Assembly (NCBI GenBank): GCA_964568525.1
Contig: CAZMPM010000011.1
Coordinates: 1 to 34,624, forward strand
Direction of reading: 5' to 3'
Source: CAYZPB01 sp964568525
GTDB taxonomy: Bacteria > Bacillota > Bacilli > Tepidibacillales > Tepidibacillaceae
Length of the DNA stretch: 34,624 nucleotides
Program-made: the position numbers and the translations under genes
In this document: piece after piece, positions 21,307 through 29,219 of the stretch
Position numbering within the stretch: the first letter of the stretch is position 1
How the letters are laid out: the number at the start of each line of letters is the position of its first letter
The notes under the pieces: generated by a model
Seen by the model: only the letters and a program-made list of their open reading frames with translations
What the model was told of the DNA's origin: nothing
Database searches by the model: none

Positions 21307-22176
21307 CTATTTTTGTAGAGATGGAACAACTTTTTCTCCAGCTTTTTTGTCGACTAAGGTTCCGCCAACCTGTGGTAAGAAAAGAAGTATAAGTGAAGCA
21401 AGGCATAATACTACGCCGAGTAAAAATTCACTTGTTCCAGTATGGCCAATAAAGAACCACAATACAGACATCATCATTGTTGCAAGCCCGATTGTAACAA
21501 CCCACCAACCTGCATTAGCACGCCCAGCTAGCATTGGAAGTCCGAGCATAGTGACTACTACACCAACTAAACCAACGACAATACCTATTGGATAAACTAA
21601 GTCCATGTCCTTTGGATCGTGAAGGTACATTGCCATTTGCATGCGTAGTGCAGTATGCGCATTAGCAAATGTAAAAGCAATTGTTACGCCAAGCAATGCA
21701 AAGAAGACGAAGTTTTTCAGTTTCGTAATCATTGGTGATACTTCACCTAGAAGAATTACGAAATAAGTAATTAAGCCGATACCCATGTAAGTAATGGAGA
21801 TATAAATTTGGTCCACAGAGAAATAAATAATTGGTCCAAGCATATATGCGCCAGCAATACTAGGAATTGCAAATGCTCCTAGTGCTAACGGACGACCCCA
21901 TTTTTCACCGCGGTAGACAGGAACTGTTAAAAACAGTGCAGCTGCACCAGCTACTATTGATAGTGCTGCCCATAGTGGGAAGAAAAATTTAATCATAATT
22001 GGTGCGGTAACGATAAGCGGTAATTGAAGTATTTCATACTTCAAATAAGCACCTACAAGAACGTTGCCGGCAGCTGTGATTACGCCTACTGGTAAAATAG
22101 TTAACATTAAGATTGCAGAAATAATCATTGCGATGACGATAATCAGTCTTTGCCTTTTTGTTGAAGTGTTTTGCAT
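21307..22176 (-). CDS. polytopic membrane protein, unknown family
   Basis: 289 residues with about eight predicted membrane helices: roughly 10-34, 43-62 (with an exposed N-terminal loop), 66-86, 96-115, 120-141, 153-170, 190-212, 222-240 and 246-266; the exact count is uncertain. Polar loops are short. A His (FFIGHTG) and a Tyr/Asp-rich loop (MYLHDPKDMDLVYP, about 175-188) stand out. I recognise no family, though it loosely resembles quinol- or haem-associated multi-helix proteins. AAAGGAGGA precedes the ATG. Codons look optimised (many GGT, ACT, CCA), as in the lipoprotein at 17134, suggesting good expression. It is a single-gene unit with its own hairpin terminator. Confidence 0.8.
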   Translation of the reverse strand: MQNTSTKRQRLIIVIAMIISAILMLTILPVGVITAAGNVLVGAYLKYEILQLPLIVTAPIMIKFFFPLWAALSIVAGAAALFLTVPVYRGEKWGRPLALGAFAIPSIAGAYMLGPIIYFSVDQIYISITYMGIGLITYFVILLGEVSPMITKLKNFVFFALLGVTIAFTFANAHTALRMQMAMYLHDPKDMDLVYPIGIVVGLVGVVVTMLGLPMLAGRANAGWWVVTIGLATMMMSVLWFFIGHTGTSEFLLGVVLCLASLILLFLPQVGGTLVDKKAGEKVVPSLQK

Positions 22177-22342
22177 AAATATCCTCCTTTTTCCTTAAAA
22201 TTTATTATTACATTAACTTTAAATTACCATAGACCTAGAGATAAGGCTTTACCTTTTGGCAAACAAGTGAATTAAATATAACAAAATTATTAATACGACA
22301 ATTTGCGAATGAATAAATCCAATAAATATTTTTAAGTTTCTA

Positions 22343-22351
22343 TGCTATAAT
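22343..22351 (+). promoter_or_regulatory. extended -10 promoter ahead of ridA
   Basis: TGCTATAAT (22343-22351) is a perfect extended -10; no clear -35 is visible at 17-18 bp upstream. The expected start is near 22358, giving a leader of about 56 nt. This promoter probably serves the whole ridA to gcvPB run. Confidence 0.55.
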
Positions 22352-22413
22352 AAAATTATTATTGGTTAGTGCAAAATCGAACTATGCTACGTTAGGAAAG
22401 GGTTGTTAACAGA

Positions 22414-22791
22414 ATGAAGCGAGCAATAAAAACTGAGAATGCACCAGCAGCAATTGGGCCGTATTCCCAAGCGATTCAAAATGGCACTGTCCTATACATT
22501 TCCGGACAATTGCCAATCAATGTGCAAACGGGGTTGCTGGTTGAGGGGATTCAAGCACAGGCTGAACAAGTGTTAACTAATTTGGAAGCAATTTTGCAGT
22601 CTGAAGGTATGACGTTGGCTAATCTGGTGAACACAACAATTTTTCTAGCTGATATAGGTGATTTCGCAGTGGTAAATGAAATTTATGGCAGGCGTATACC
22701 ACCGCCATTTCCAGCGCGCAGCACTGTTCAGGTTGCACGTTTACCAAAAGATGCACTCATCGAGATTGAGGCAATTGCTTACTATAAATAA
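22414..22791 (+). CDS. ridA: RidA family enamine/imine deaminase
   Basis: 125 residues, exactly family length. RidA hydrolyses reactive 2-aminoacrylate and related imines released by PLP enzymes, protecting other PLP enzymes. Conserved features: APAAIGPYSQAI (about 10-21), LYISGQLPI (about 29-37), LVNTTIFLADI (about 70-80), the active-site Arg in FPARST (about 100-105), and EIEAIAY at the C-terminus. The GGAAAGGG ribosome site is clear. It is the first gene of a same-strand run and thiI starts 18 bp after its stop. Position upstream of the PLP-dependent glycine decarboxylase is of interest. Confidence 0.94.
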   Translation: MKRAIKTENAPAAIGPYSQAIQNGTVLYISGQLPINVQTGLLVEGIQAQAEQVLTNLEAILQSEGMTLANLVNTTIFLADIGDFAVVNEIYGRRIPPPFPARSTVQVARLPKDALIEIEAIAYYK

Positions 22792-22809
22792 ACTGAAATA
22801 GGTGTTTAG

Positions 22810-24012
22810 ATGAGTTACGATTACATATTAGTTCGTTACGGAGAAATTGCATTAAAAGGTAAGAATAGAACCTTCTTCGAAGAACGATTAGCGCAGAATA
22901 TTAGGAATGTATATAGAGGCTATACGAACATTAAGGTGCGGCGGACTTTCGGCCGTATTTATATTGAGTTGAACGATTATCCTTATGAACAAATTACTGA
23001 AAAACTAATGAGTGTCTTTGGAATCGTTTCTTTTAGTCCGGTGAGAGGGGTTGAACCAGTACTAGAGGAAATCAAAAATGAGTCGCTCACACAAGTTAGA
23101 GCAAAAGGCAAGCAAGACTTAACATTTAAAGTCGTCTGCAAAAGAGCTGACAAAAATTTTCCCATCACTTCTCCTGATCTCACCCAGATTCTGGGTGCCC
23201 ACCTATTGATCAATACAAACAATCTTAAGGTCGACCTGCATAATCCGGAGTTAACTATTTATGTTGAGGTTCGTGCTGAGGGCGTATTTATTTATAGCGA
23301 GATTATTAAGGGTATCGGCGGGATGCCTGCAGGAGCTAGCGGGAAGGCTGTGGCACTTTTGTCGGGGGGGATTGATAGTCCGGTTGCCTGTTGGTTAGCC
23401 ATGCGTAGGGGGGTTGAACTTGAGGGATTGCACTTTCACTCCTATCCAGTCACTTCGCTTGAATCAATACAAAAAGTTGTGGACCTTGCCAAAGAACTTG
23501 CTAAATTTACTGGGAGCTTCCGCCTACATTTGATTCCGTTTCTTGAGTTACAGACGGAGATTCGTCGTTTTGTACCGGAGAGTTATAATATCACTATCAT
23601 GAGGCGGATTTTTATGCGTCTAGCCGAAACGATTGCGAATCGACAGAGAGCTTACGCGGTTGTAACTGGTGAGAGTCTAGGACAGGTTGCAAGCCAGACA
23701 TTATATAGTATGAACACAATCAATGCGGTGACCAACTTACCAATTTTGCGTCCGCTGATTGCGATGGATAAGCAAGAAATTATTGCGATAGCTCGCGAGA
23801 TTAATACTTATGAAATTGCAATCCGGCCTTTTGAGGATTGCTGTACGATTTTTATGCCGCGGAATCCAGCGACGAAGCCAACAATTCACCTAGCAGAACG
23901 CTACGAGCGCTTCATGGCGATGAATGAGCTAATTGAGGATACGGTTGCCAACACGAAAATCCTTGATATTACACCGGAATCCGAGTTTGATCTCGCGTCA
24001 TTAGTAAAATAA
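22810..24012 (+). CDS. thiI: tRNA 4-thiouridine synthetase ThiI
   Basis: 400 residues. ThiI adenylates uridine-8 of tRNA and inserts sulfur to make s4U; in some bacteria it also supplies sulfur for thiamine. The N-terminal ferredoxin-like and THUMP domains (about 1-165) include LVRYGEIALKGKNR (about 7-20). The PP-loop ATPase has LSGGIDSPVACWLAMRRG at about 183-200. GESLGQVASQTL (about 285-296) and RPFEDCCTIFMP (about 339-350) follow. The E. coli C-terminal rhodanese domain is absent, as in other Firmicutes, where a dedicated cysteine desulfurase provides sulfur; no such gene is adjacent here. AGGTG lies upstream of the ATG. It is part of the ridA-to-gcvPB run. Confidence 0.95.
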   Translation: MSYDYILVRYGEIALKGKNRTFFEERLAQNIRNVYRGYTNIKVRRTFGRIYIELNDYPYEQITEKLMSVFGIVSFSPVRGVEPVLEEIKNESLTQVRAKGKQDLTFKVVCKRADKNFPITSPDLTQILGAHLLINTNNLKVDLHNPELTIYVEVRAEGVFIYSEIIKGIGGMPAGASGKAVALLSGGIDSPVACWLAMRRGVELEGLHFHSYPVTSLESIQKVVDLAKELAKFTGSFRLHLIPFLELQTEIRRFVPESYNITIMRRIFMRLAETIANRQRAYAVVTGESLGQVASQTLYSMNTINAVTNLPILRPLIAMDKQEIIAIAREINTYEIAIRPFEDCCTIFMPRNPATKPTIHLAERYERFMAMNELIEDTVANTKILDITPESEFDLASLVK

Positions 24013-24052
24013 TCTTATTCCGATACAAAATCAAACATAGGAGGAAAATAGA

Positions 24053-24568
24053 TTGAGTAAAGACAAAAAACATATTGCTCTCATCGGTTTTATGGGTAGT
24101 GGTAAGACGATAGTCGGATTAAAACTGGCGCAAAAGTTGAATCTAAACCATGTAGATACTGACAAGGTGATTGAGATTAGGGAAGGTCGTAGCATCTCGC
24201 AACTTTTTGCTGAAGAGGGGGAGGACTATTTTCGTAAGTTAGAAAGCGATTTACTCGCGAATTCAATTGCAACTAGCGAGCAACTTGTCATCTCAACAGG
24301 CGGTGGTGTGGTCTTAGCTGAGGAGAATCGCGAGCAATTAACACACGCGGTTGTTTTCTATCTAAAAACATCACCAGAACTGATTTATGAGCGCGTACAA
24401 GTTGACAGTAGCCGCCCGTTGCTTGCTGATACGGACGATTTGTACGAGCGAATTGAAAGTATCTTGAGCGAACGTGAAGAAATTTATACTGCTGTTGCAG
24501 ATTATGTCATTGCTACCGACAATAAAAAAATAAGTGAAATAATTGATGAAATTAGGGGGTATCTTTAA
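24053..24568 (+). CDS. aroK: shikimate kinase
   Basis: 171 residues. Phosphorylates shikimate at the 3-OH in the chorismate pathway. Walker A GFMGSGKT lies at 12-19, the shikimate-binding Asp is D35 or D37 in HVDTDK, an Arg contact is in EDYFRKLE (about 57-64), the Gly-rich STGGGVVL sits at about 82-89, and the lid has SSRPLL (about 122-127). Start is TTG at 24053 with AGGAGG eight bases upstream. It ends one base into gcvT (TAATG-type overlap), so the two are coupled. Its presence at the head of the glycine cleavage genes is an unusual grouping; I know of no direct metabolic tie. Confidence 0.93.
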   Translation: MSKDKKHIALIGFMGSGKTIVGLKLAQKLNLNHVDTDKVIEIREGRSISQLFAEEGEDYFRKLESDLLANSIATSEQLVISTGGGVVLAEENREQLTHAVVFYLKTSPELIYERVQVDSSRPLLADTDDLYERIESILSEREEIYTAVADYVIATDNKKISEIIDEIRGYL

Positions 24569-25668
24569 TGTCTGAACTAGTTAGAACTCCGCTTTACCCT
24601 TTGTATGCTGAGTTGGGTGCAAAAACGGTTGATTACGGTGGCTGGGAGCTGCCGGTTCAATTTTCCGGTATTATCGCTGAGCATCATGCGGTGCGTGAAC
24701 AAGCAGGACTGTTTGATGTTTCGCACATGGGTGAAGTTGAGGTCACAGGAACTGATGCGTTAGATTATCTACAGAAGCTTCTCGTCAACGATGTTACTAA
24801 GTTAGTTGATGACAAAATTCTCTACAGCCCGATGTGCTATCCCGACGGTGGAACTGTTGATGATTTATTAGTCTATAAATATGCTGATAATCACTATCTG
24901 CTTGTACTTAATGCTGCAAATACAGCAAAAGACCTTGCATGGTTGAAAGAACATCTGTTAGGCGATGTTAAACTAACTGATCGGTCGGCGGAAACGGCAT
25001 TGATTGCTTTACAAGGTCCGCTAGCTGAGACAATTCTTCAGCAATTGACAGATTACCCGCTTGCGGAAATTGGTAAATATACATTCCGCCGCAATGTAGC
25101 TGTCGCAGGTCTTACTGTGCTAGTCTCACGCACGGGCTACACTGGTGAGGATGGTTTCGAAATCTATCATGATAACGACTCCGCACCTCTACTCTGGCAA
25201 AAGTTACTTGCTGCCGGAGCAGAGTATGGGCTAATACCTTGTGGTTTAGGCGCACGCGATACGCTTCGCTTTGAGGCGCGCTTGCCGCTATATGGGCAGG
25301 AATTAGCTCGCGATATCACGCCAGTTGAGGCGGGGTTGGGTTTTTTTGTGAGTGAGGATAAAGGCGATTTTATCGGCAGTGAAGTCCTACTGAAGCAGAA
25401 ACTCAATGGTCCAAGTAGAAAGATTGTCGGAATTGAGATGCTGGATCGTGGAATTCCACGTACTGGCTACCCAGTATATGATGCGACTGGCCGTGCGATT
25501 GGGCATGTTACCAGCGGCACCTCTTCGCCGACACTGAAAAAGAATATTGGTTTGGTATTGATTAACAGTGAGAACGCCAAGATTGGTAATATAGTAAATG
25601 TGGAGATCCGGGACAAGCAACTTCGTGCTGAAATTGTTAAAACACCCTTTTATAAGCGAGACAAATAG
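24568..25668 (+). CDS. gcvT: glycine cleavage system T protein (aminomethyltransferase)
   Basis: 366 residues. Transfers the methylene unit from the aminomethyl-lipoyl arm of GcvH to tetrahydrofolate, releasing ammonia. Signature segments: YGGWELPVQF near the N-terminus, FDVSHMGEVEVTG (about 49-61), LVNDV (about 72-76), VSRTGYTGEDGFEIY (about 185-199), GLGARDTLRFEARLPLYG (about 226-243), and GTSSPTLKKNIGL at the end. Length is normal. The start codon overlaps the aroK stop. A 71-bp gap then precedes gcvH, with its own ribosome site. No glycine riboswitch motif is visible upstream of this gene or of aroK. Confidence 0.97.
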   Translation: MSELVRTPLYPLYAELGAKTVDYGGWELPVQFSGIIAEHHAVREQAGLFDVSHMGEVEVTGTDALDYLQKLLVNDVTKLVDDKILYSPMCYPDGGTVDDLLVYKYADNHYLLVLNAANTAKDLAWLKEHLLGDVKLTDRSAETALIALQGPLAETILQQLTDYPLAEIGKYTFRRNVAVAGLTVLVSRTGYTGEDGFEIYHDNDSAPLLWQKLLAAGAEYGLIPCGLGARDTLRFEARLPLYGQELARDITPVEAGLGFFVSEDKGDFIGSEVLLKQKLNGPSRKIVGIEMLDRGIPRTGYPVYDATGRAIGHVTSGTSSPTLKKNIGLVLINSENAKIGNIVNVEIRDKQLRAEIVKTPFYKRDK

Positions 25669-25739
25669 ACTATCATAGTTATGTATCTAAATTATTTCAA
25701 TAATAAAAATAATAGATTAAAAGCGAGGAGAAATAAAAG

Positions 25740-26126
25740 ATGAGTAGAGATAAAAAAACGTTGTTGTACAGCAAAGATCATGAGTGGGTAGAAATTTTAG
25801 CCGATAATCAAGCATACGTGGGGATTACGGACTTTGCGCAGGAAGCGATGGGCGACATTGTTTTTGTTGAGCTACCTGAGCTTGATAGTGAATTCGCTGC
25901 GGGCGATAGTTTTTGTTCGATTGAGTCTGTTAAAGCGGTATCTGAGGGATTTTTGCCGGTTGCTGGAACAGTAATCGAGGTTAATGAGCAACTTGAGGAT
26001 GCACCGGAGCTACTAAACGACGATGCCTATGGTCAAGGATGGATTATTAAAGTTGAATTAACGGCTGAGGTAGATGGTCTATTAACGGCAGCTGAGTACG
26101 ACAACTATTTAAAAGAATTGGCCTAG
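25740..26126 (+). CDS. gcvH: glycine cleavage system H protein
   Basis: 128 residues, the lipoyl-bearing shuttle of the glycine cleavage complex. The lipoylated lysine is K65 in SIESVKAVSE. SKDHEWVEIL (about 11-20), GITDFAQEAMGDIVFVELP (about 28-46) and the C-terminal AYGQGWIIKVE are canonical. AGCGAGGAG stands before the ATG. It carries the aminomethyl arm among the P, T and L proteins; no lpd (L protein) or lipoate ligase gene is in this window, so they must be elsewhere. gcvPA begins 14 bp after its stop. Confidence 0.97.
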   Translation: MSRDKKTLLYSKDHEWVEILADNQAYVGITDFAQEAMGDIVFVELPELDSEFAAGDSFCSIESVKAVSEGFLPVAGTVIEVNEQLEDAPELLNDDAYGQGWIIKVELTAEVDGLLTAAEYDNYLKELA

Positions 26127-26140
26127 GAGGGGAGTCATCA

Positions 26141-27484
26141 ATGAACTATCGATATCTCCCTAAAACGGAACAGGATCGTGGTACGATGCTGACTACAATT
26201 GGGATAAAGAATGAGGAGGAGCTATTTGCCGATATTCCCCGGGAATTGCGCGCAGGTAAGTTAGACTTGCCACAAGCAATGTCCGAATGCGAACTGGTTC
26301 AATATTTCGAGCAAATTGCAGCGAAAAACACCACCCTAAAAGGGTATTCTAGTTTTTTAGGAGCTGGTGTTTATCAGCACTTCATTCCAAGCGTTGTCAA
26401 TCATCTGGCATCACGCTCAGAATTTGTTACATCCTATACACCTTATCAACCAGAGATTAGTCAAGGCGCATTACAGGCGCTTTTTGAATTTCAGACGATG
26501 ATTGCTGAACTAACGGGTATGGATGCTGCTAACTCATCAATGTACGATGGCGGTACAGCTTTGGCCGAGGCTGCTGCAATGGCGACAGCAATTACTAAGC
26601 TTAACAAAATAATTATCTCAGAAACTGTTCACCCAGAGGCGCGCGATATTCTACATACGCGAGCGGTTGGCCAGGGTTTTGAGATTGTAGAGATTAGCCA
26701 CAAAGCTGGTCTTACTAATTTAGATGAGCTAGAGCAAGCGATTGATGAAAATACTGCTGCGGTTATTGTGCAGTATCCGAATTTCTTTGGACTTATCGAA
26801 GATTTGACGGCGATTGGTCAGTTGGTTCATCGTTCTAAAGGACTTTTTGTTGTTAACGCAAATCCGCTCGCTTTAGGCGTATTAAAATCACCTGGAGCCT
26901 ATGATGCTGATATCGTCGTTGGTGATTGCCAGCCATTAGGGTTAGCGCCTAATTTAGGTGGACCACATGCTGGTTTTTTTGCAACGCGTAAAAAGGACGT
27001 TCGAAGGATGCCGGGACGGATTATTGGCGAGACAACTGATCAGGCCGGTAAGGTGGGTTATGTTCTTACATTACAAGCTCGCGAACAGCATATTCGCCGA
27101 GAAAAAGCTACTTCAAATATTTGCTCGAATCAGGCGCTAATGGCACTGACGTCAGCTATATATATGAGTACCATGGGGAAACATGGCATGCGCGAGGTGG
27201 CGACACAGAACATGCAAAAAGCTGACTATGCTTATCAATTGTTGAAAGCGATTCCTGGTGTGGAAATTGTTAATGAAGGAGCGTTTTTTAATGAATTCAT
27301 GATTAGACTTCCGCGACCAGCAGCTGATGTTAATCGCGAATTATTACAAGATAAAATTATTGGCGGCTATGAATTGGGGCATAATTATGTTGGAATGGAG
27401 AACGTGCTGTTAATTGCCGTTACTGAGATGAAGAGCAGATCAGAAATTGAGCATCTCGCTGAAAGATTGGAGGCAATATTATGA
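26141..27484 (+). CDS. gcvPA: glycine dehydrogenase (decarboxylating) subunit 1
   Basis: 447 residues. First half of the two-subunit P protein that decarboxylates glycine and hands the aminomethyl group to GcvH. It matches the PA subunit from MNYRYLPKTEQDR and LPQAMSECEL through YTPYQPEISQGALQALFEFQTM (about 99-120), DGGTALAEAA and FVVNANPLALGVLKSPG to the C-terminal GGYELG and IAVTEMKSRSEI. This subunit lacks the PLP lysine, which sits in PB; the active site forms in the heterotetramer. AGGAGGGG precedes the ATG. It overlaps gcvPB by 4 bp (ATGA), so translation is coupled. The split P type is usual in Firmicutes. Confidence 0.96.
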   Translation: MNYRYLPKTEQDRGTMLTTIGIKNEEELFADIPRELRAGKLDLPQAMSECELVQYFEQIAAKNTTLKGYSSFLGAGVYQHFIPSVVNHLASRSEFVTSYTPYQPEISQGALQALFEFQTMIAELTGMDAANSSMYDGGTALAEAAAMATAITKLNKIIISETVHPEARDILHTRAVGQGFEIVEISHKAGLTNLDELEQAIDENTAAVIVQYPNFFGLIEDLTAIGQLVHRSKGLFVVNANPLALGVLKSPGAYDADIVVGDCQPLGLAPNLGGPHAGFFATRKKDVRRMPGRIIGETTDQAGKVGYVLTLQAREQHIRREKATSNICSNQALMALTSAIYMSTMGKHGMREVATQNMQKADYAYQLLKAIPGVEIVNEGAFFNEFMIRLPRPAADVNRELLQDKIIGGYELGHNYVGMENVLLIAVTEMKSRSEIEHLAERLEAIL

Positions 27485-28944
27485 AAAAGGATAGCCCGTT
27501 GATTTTTGAAACTAGTCGCGACGGAAGAGTTGCCTACAGTCTAAGCAAGTTGGATGTGTCAGAAAAAGCGGTAACGGAGTTAGTTCCAGCTACACTACTA
27601 CGCGAGGAGAATCTTGATTTTCCTGAGGTATCTGAGCTGGATTTAGTCAGGCACTATACGCGTTTATCGACTCGTAATCATGGTGTTGATTCTGGTTTCT
27701 ATCCGCTTGGCTCTTGTACAATGAAATATAATCCTAAAATAAATGAAGATGTCGCAGGTCTTACGGGATTTACTCAAACACATCCATATCAGCCTGAAGT
27801 GACAATTCAAGGATCATTAGAGTTAATGTATAATCTACAAAAACAGCTAGCCGAGATTACTGGGATGGACCAAGTAACGCTACAACCAGCTGCTGGTGCA
27901 CATGGCGAATGGGTCGGTTTAATGATGATTAAAGCTTATCACGAAAGCCGCGGCAATCATCACAAAAACAAGGTAATCATCCCTGATTCAGCACACGGTA
28001 CTAACCCGGCTTCTGCTGTAATAGCTGGTTACGATGTCGTTACAGTCGCATCTAATGCGGAAGGCAACGTGGATGTTGCTGCATTACGTGAATTGGTTGC
28101 TGATGATACTGCAGCTCTAATGTTGACCAATCCGAATACGCTTGGTTTATTCGAAAGAGACATTGTAGAAATTGCTAAGTTGGTGCACGATGCTGGCGGC
28201 TTAATCTATTATGATGGGGCCAACGCCAACGCAATAATGGGTATTGCGCGGCCGGGCGATATGGGTTTTGACGTAGTTCATCTTAACCTGCACAAAACTT
28301 TTGCGACACCGCACGGTGGTGGTGGACCGGGAGCAGGACCAGTTGGTGTGAAAGATTTTCTTATGCCGTTTTTGCCAAAACCAATTGTTGATAAGAACGA
28401 GCAAGGCTATTACTTGAATTATGATCTTCCACATTCAATCGGCAAGGTCAAGCAATTTTATGGAAATTTCGCTGTTTTAGTTAAGGCGTATGCCTATATT
28501 ATGTCAATGGGTGTAGAGGGATTAAAGCAGGCTTCAACAGACGCAGTGCTTAATGCTAATTACATGTTAAAACGCCTAGAGGAACACTACTTACTGCCTT
28601 ATAAACGAATCTGCATGCATGAGTTTGTCCTTTCCGGGGTATGGCAGAAAGAAGCGGGTGTTAGGACATTAGATATCGCGAAAAGACTGCTTGATTTTGG
28701 TGTACACCCTCCAACAGTATATTTTCCGCTAATTGTTGAGGAATGCCTAATGATAGAACCAACTGAGACGGAGAGCAAGGAAACGCTGGATGAATATATT
28801 GATATTCTCATTAGCATTGCTGAAGAAGCTAAAAATAACCCTGAAATCGTCACAACAGCTCCGCATAAAACTGTTGTCGGCCGTTTAGATGAAGTTAAGG
28901 CAGCACGAAATCTGATTTTAACTTATCAAGAGGTGGACGAGTAG
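27481..28944 (+). CDS. gcvPB: glycine dehydrogenase (decarboxylating) subunit 2
   Basis: 487 residues, the PLP-carrying half of the P protein. The PLP Schiff-base lysine is K272 in LNLHKTFATPHGGGGPGAGP (about 268-287). Other canonical parts are FYPLGSCTMKYNP (about 79-91), HPYQPE, PAAGAHGEWVG and SAHGTNPASA (about 170-179), VMLTNPNTLGLFE-type text and the C-terminal EPTETESKE. With GcvPA it forms the heterotetramer; the methylene group goes to GcvH and then GcvT, giving CO2, NH3, 5,10-methylene-THF and NADH. Last gene of the run; a T-rich hairpin follows at 28975. Length is normal. Confidence 0.97.
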   Translation: MKKDSPLIFETSRDGRVAYSLSKLDVSEKAVTELVPATLLREENLDFPEVSELDLVRHYTRLSTRNHGVDSGFYPLGSCTMKYNPKINEDVAGLTGFTQTHPYQPEVTIQGSLELMYNLQKQLAEITGMDQVTLQPAAGAHGEWVGLMMIKAYHESRGNHHKNKVIIPDSAHGTNPASAVIAGYDVVTVASNAEGNVDVAALRELVADDTAALMLTNPNTLGLFERDIVEIAKLVHDAGGLIYYDGANANAIMGIARPGDMGFDVVHLNLHKTFATPHGGGGPGAGPVGVKDFLMPFLPKPIVDKNEQGYYLNYDLPHSIGKVKQFYGNFAVLVKAYAYIMSMGVEGLKQASTDAVLNANYMLKRLEEHYLLPYKRICMHEFVLSGVWQKEAGVRTLDIAKRLLDFGVHPPTVYFPLIVEECLMIEPTETESKETLDEYIDILISIAEEAKNNPEIVTTAPHKTVVGRLDEVKAARNLILTYQEVDE

Positions 28945-28974
28945 CTTGTCTCATACAATCTAATTTAAAATAAG

Positions 28975-29012
28975 ATCGAGCCTTTTTGTGGAATGGCTCG
29001 ATTTTTTTTTTT
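28975..29012 (+). terminator. terminator after gcvPB
   Basis: ATCGAGCC (28975-28982) pairs with GGCTCGAT (28995-29002), 12-nt loop, followed by a run of ten T ending at 29012. Confidence 0.85.
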
Positions 29013-29087
29013 GACGAAAGCAAGCGTTTACAACATTTCTGTGAATTGCAAAAATTTAATTTAAGATATTTGGTCAAAGTAGTGGAA

Positions 29088-29103
29088 AATCAATATATAG
29101 TAT
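29088..29103 (+). promoter_or_regulatory. NrdR-box-like site ahead of nrdJ
   Basis: AATCAATATATAGTAT contains CAATATATAG (29091-29100), which matches the core of the NrdR consensus CwAtATaTwG, the repressor of ribonucleotide reductase genes. It overlaps the -10 region of a possible promoter (TTGGTC at 29070-29075, then TATATA after 18 bp). A second box at 31-32 bp spacing is only weakly suggested (CTACATATACG, 29123-29133), so the pair normally expected is incomplete. Confidence 0.5.
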
Positions 29104-29162
29104 TATATAATAACAAAAAAGGCTACATATACGTGATTTGCCGATATATGTGGTTTCGGGAT

Positions 29163-29185
29163 AAAACGCTGTACGAAGCGTTTTT
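29163..29185 (+). terminator. attenuator-like hairpin in the nrdJ leader
   Basis: AAAACGCT (29163-29170) pairs with AGCGTTTT (29177-29184), loop GTACGA, then a short T-run. It lies 35 bp before the nrdJ start. Upstream, ACATATA/TATATGT (29125-29151) can form another hairpin. The pair could attenuate nrdJ transcription; no cobalamin riboswitch consensus is recognised. Confidence 0.35.
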
Positions 29186-29219
29186 GCGTTAAATGTTAAA
29201 ATAAAGGGGAGTATTATGT

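Noticed and set aside
25669..25739. Possible glycine riboswitch ahead of gcvH, or upstream of aroK/gcvT
   Set aside because: The gaps (71 and 40 bp) are too short for a glycine riboswitch and show no conserved motif.
29019..29032. cre-like (CcpA) site, read as TGTAAACGCTTGCT on the minus strand
   Set aside because: It matches about 12 of 14 consensus positions, but the last bases are wrong and there is no supporting context for carbon control of nrdJ. Chance is likely in AT-rich DNA.
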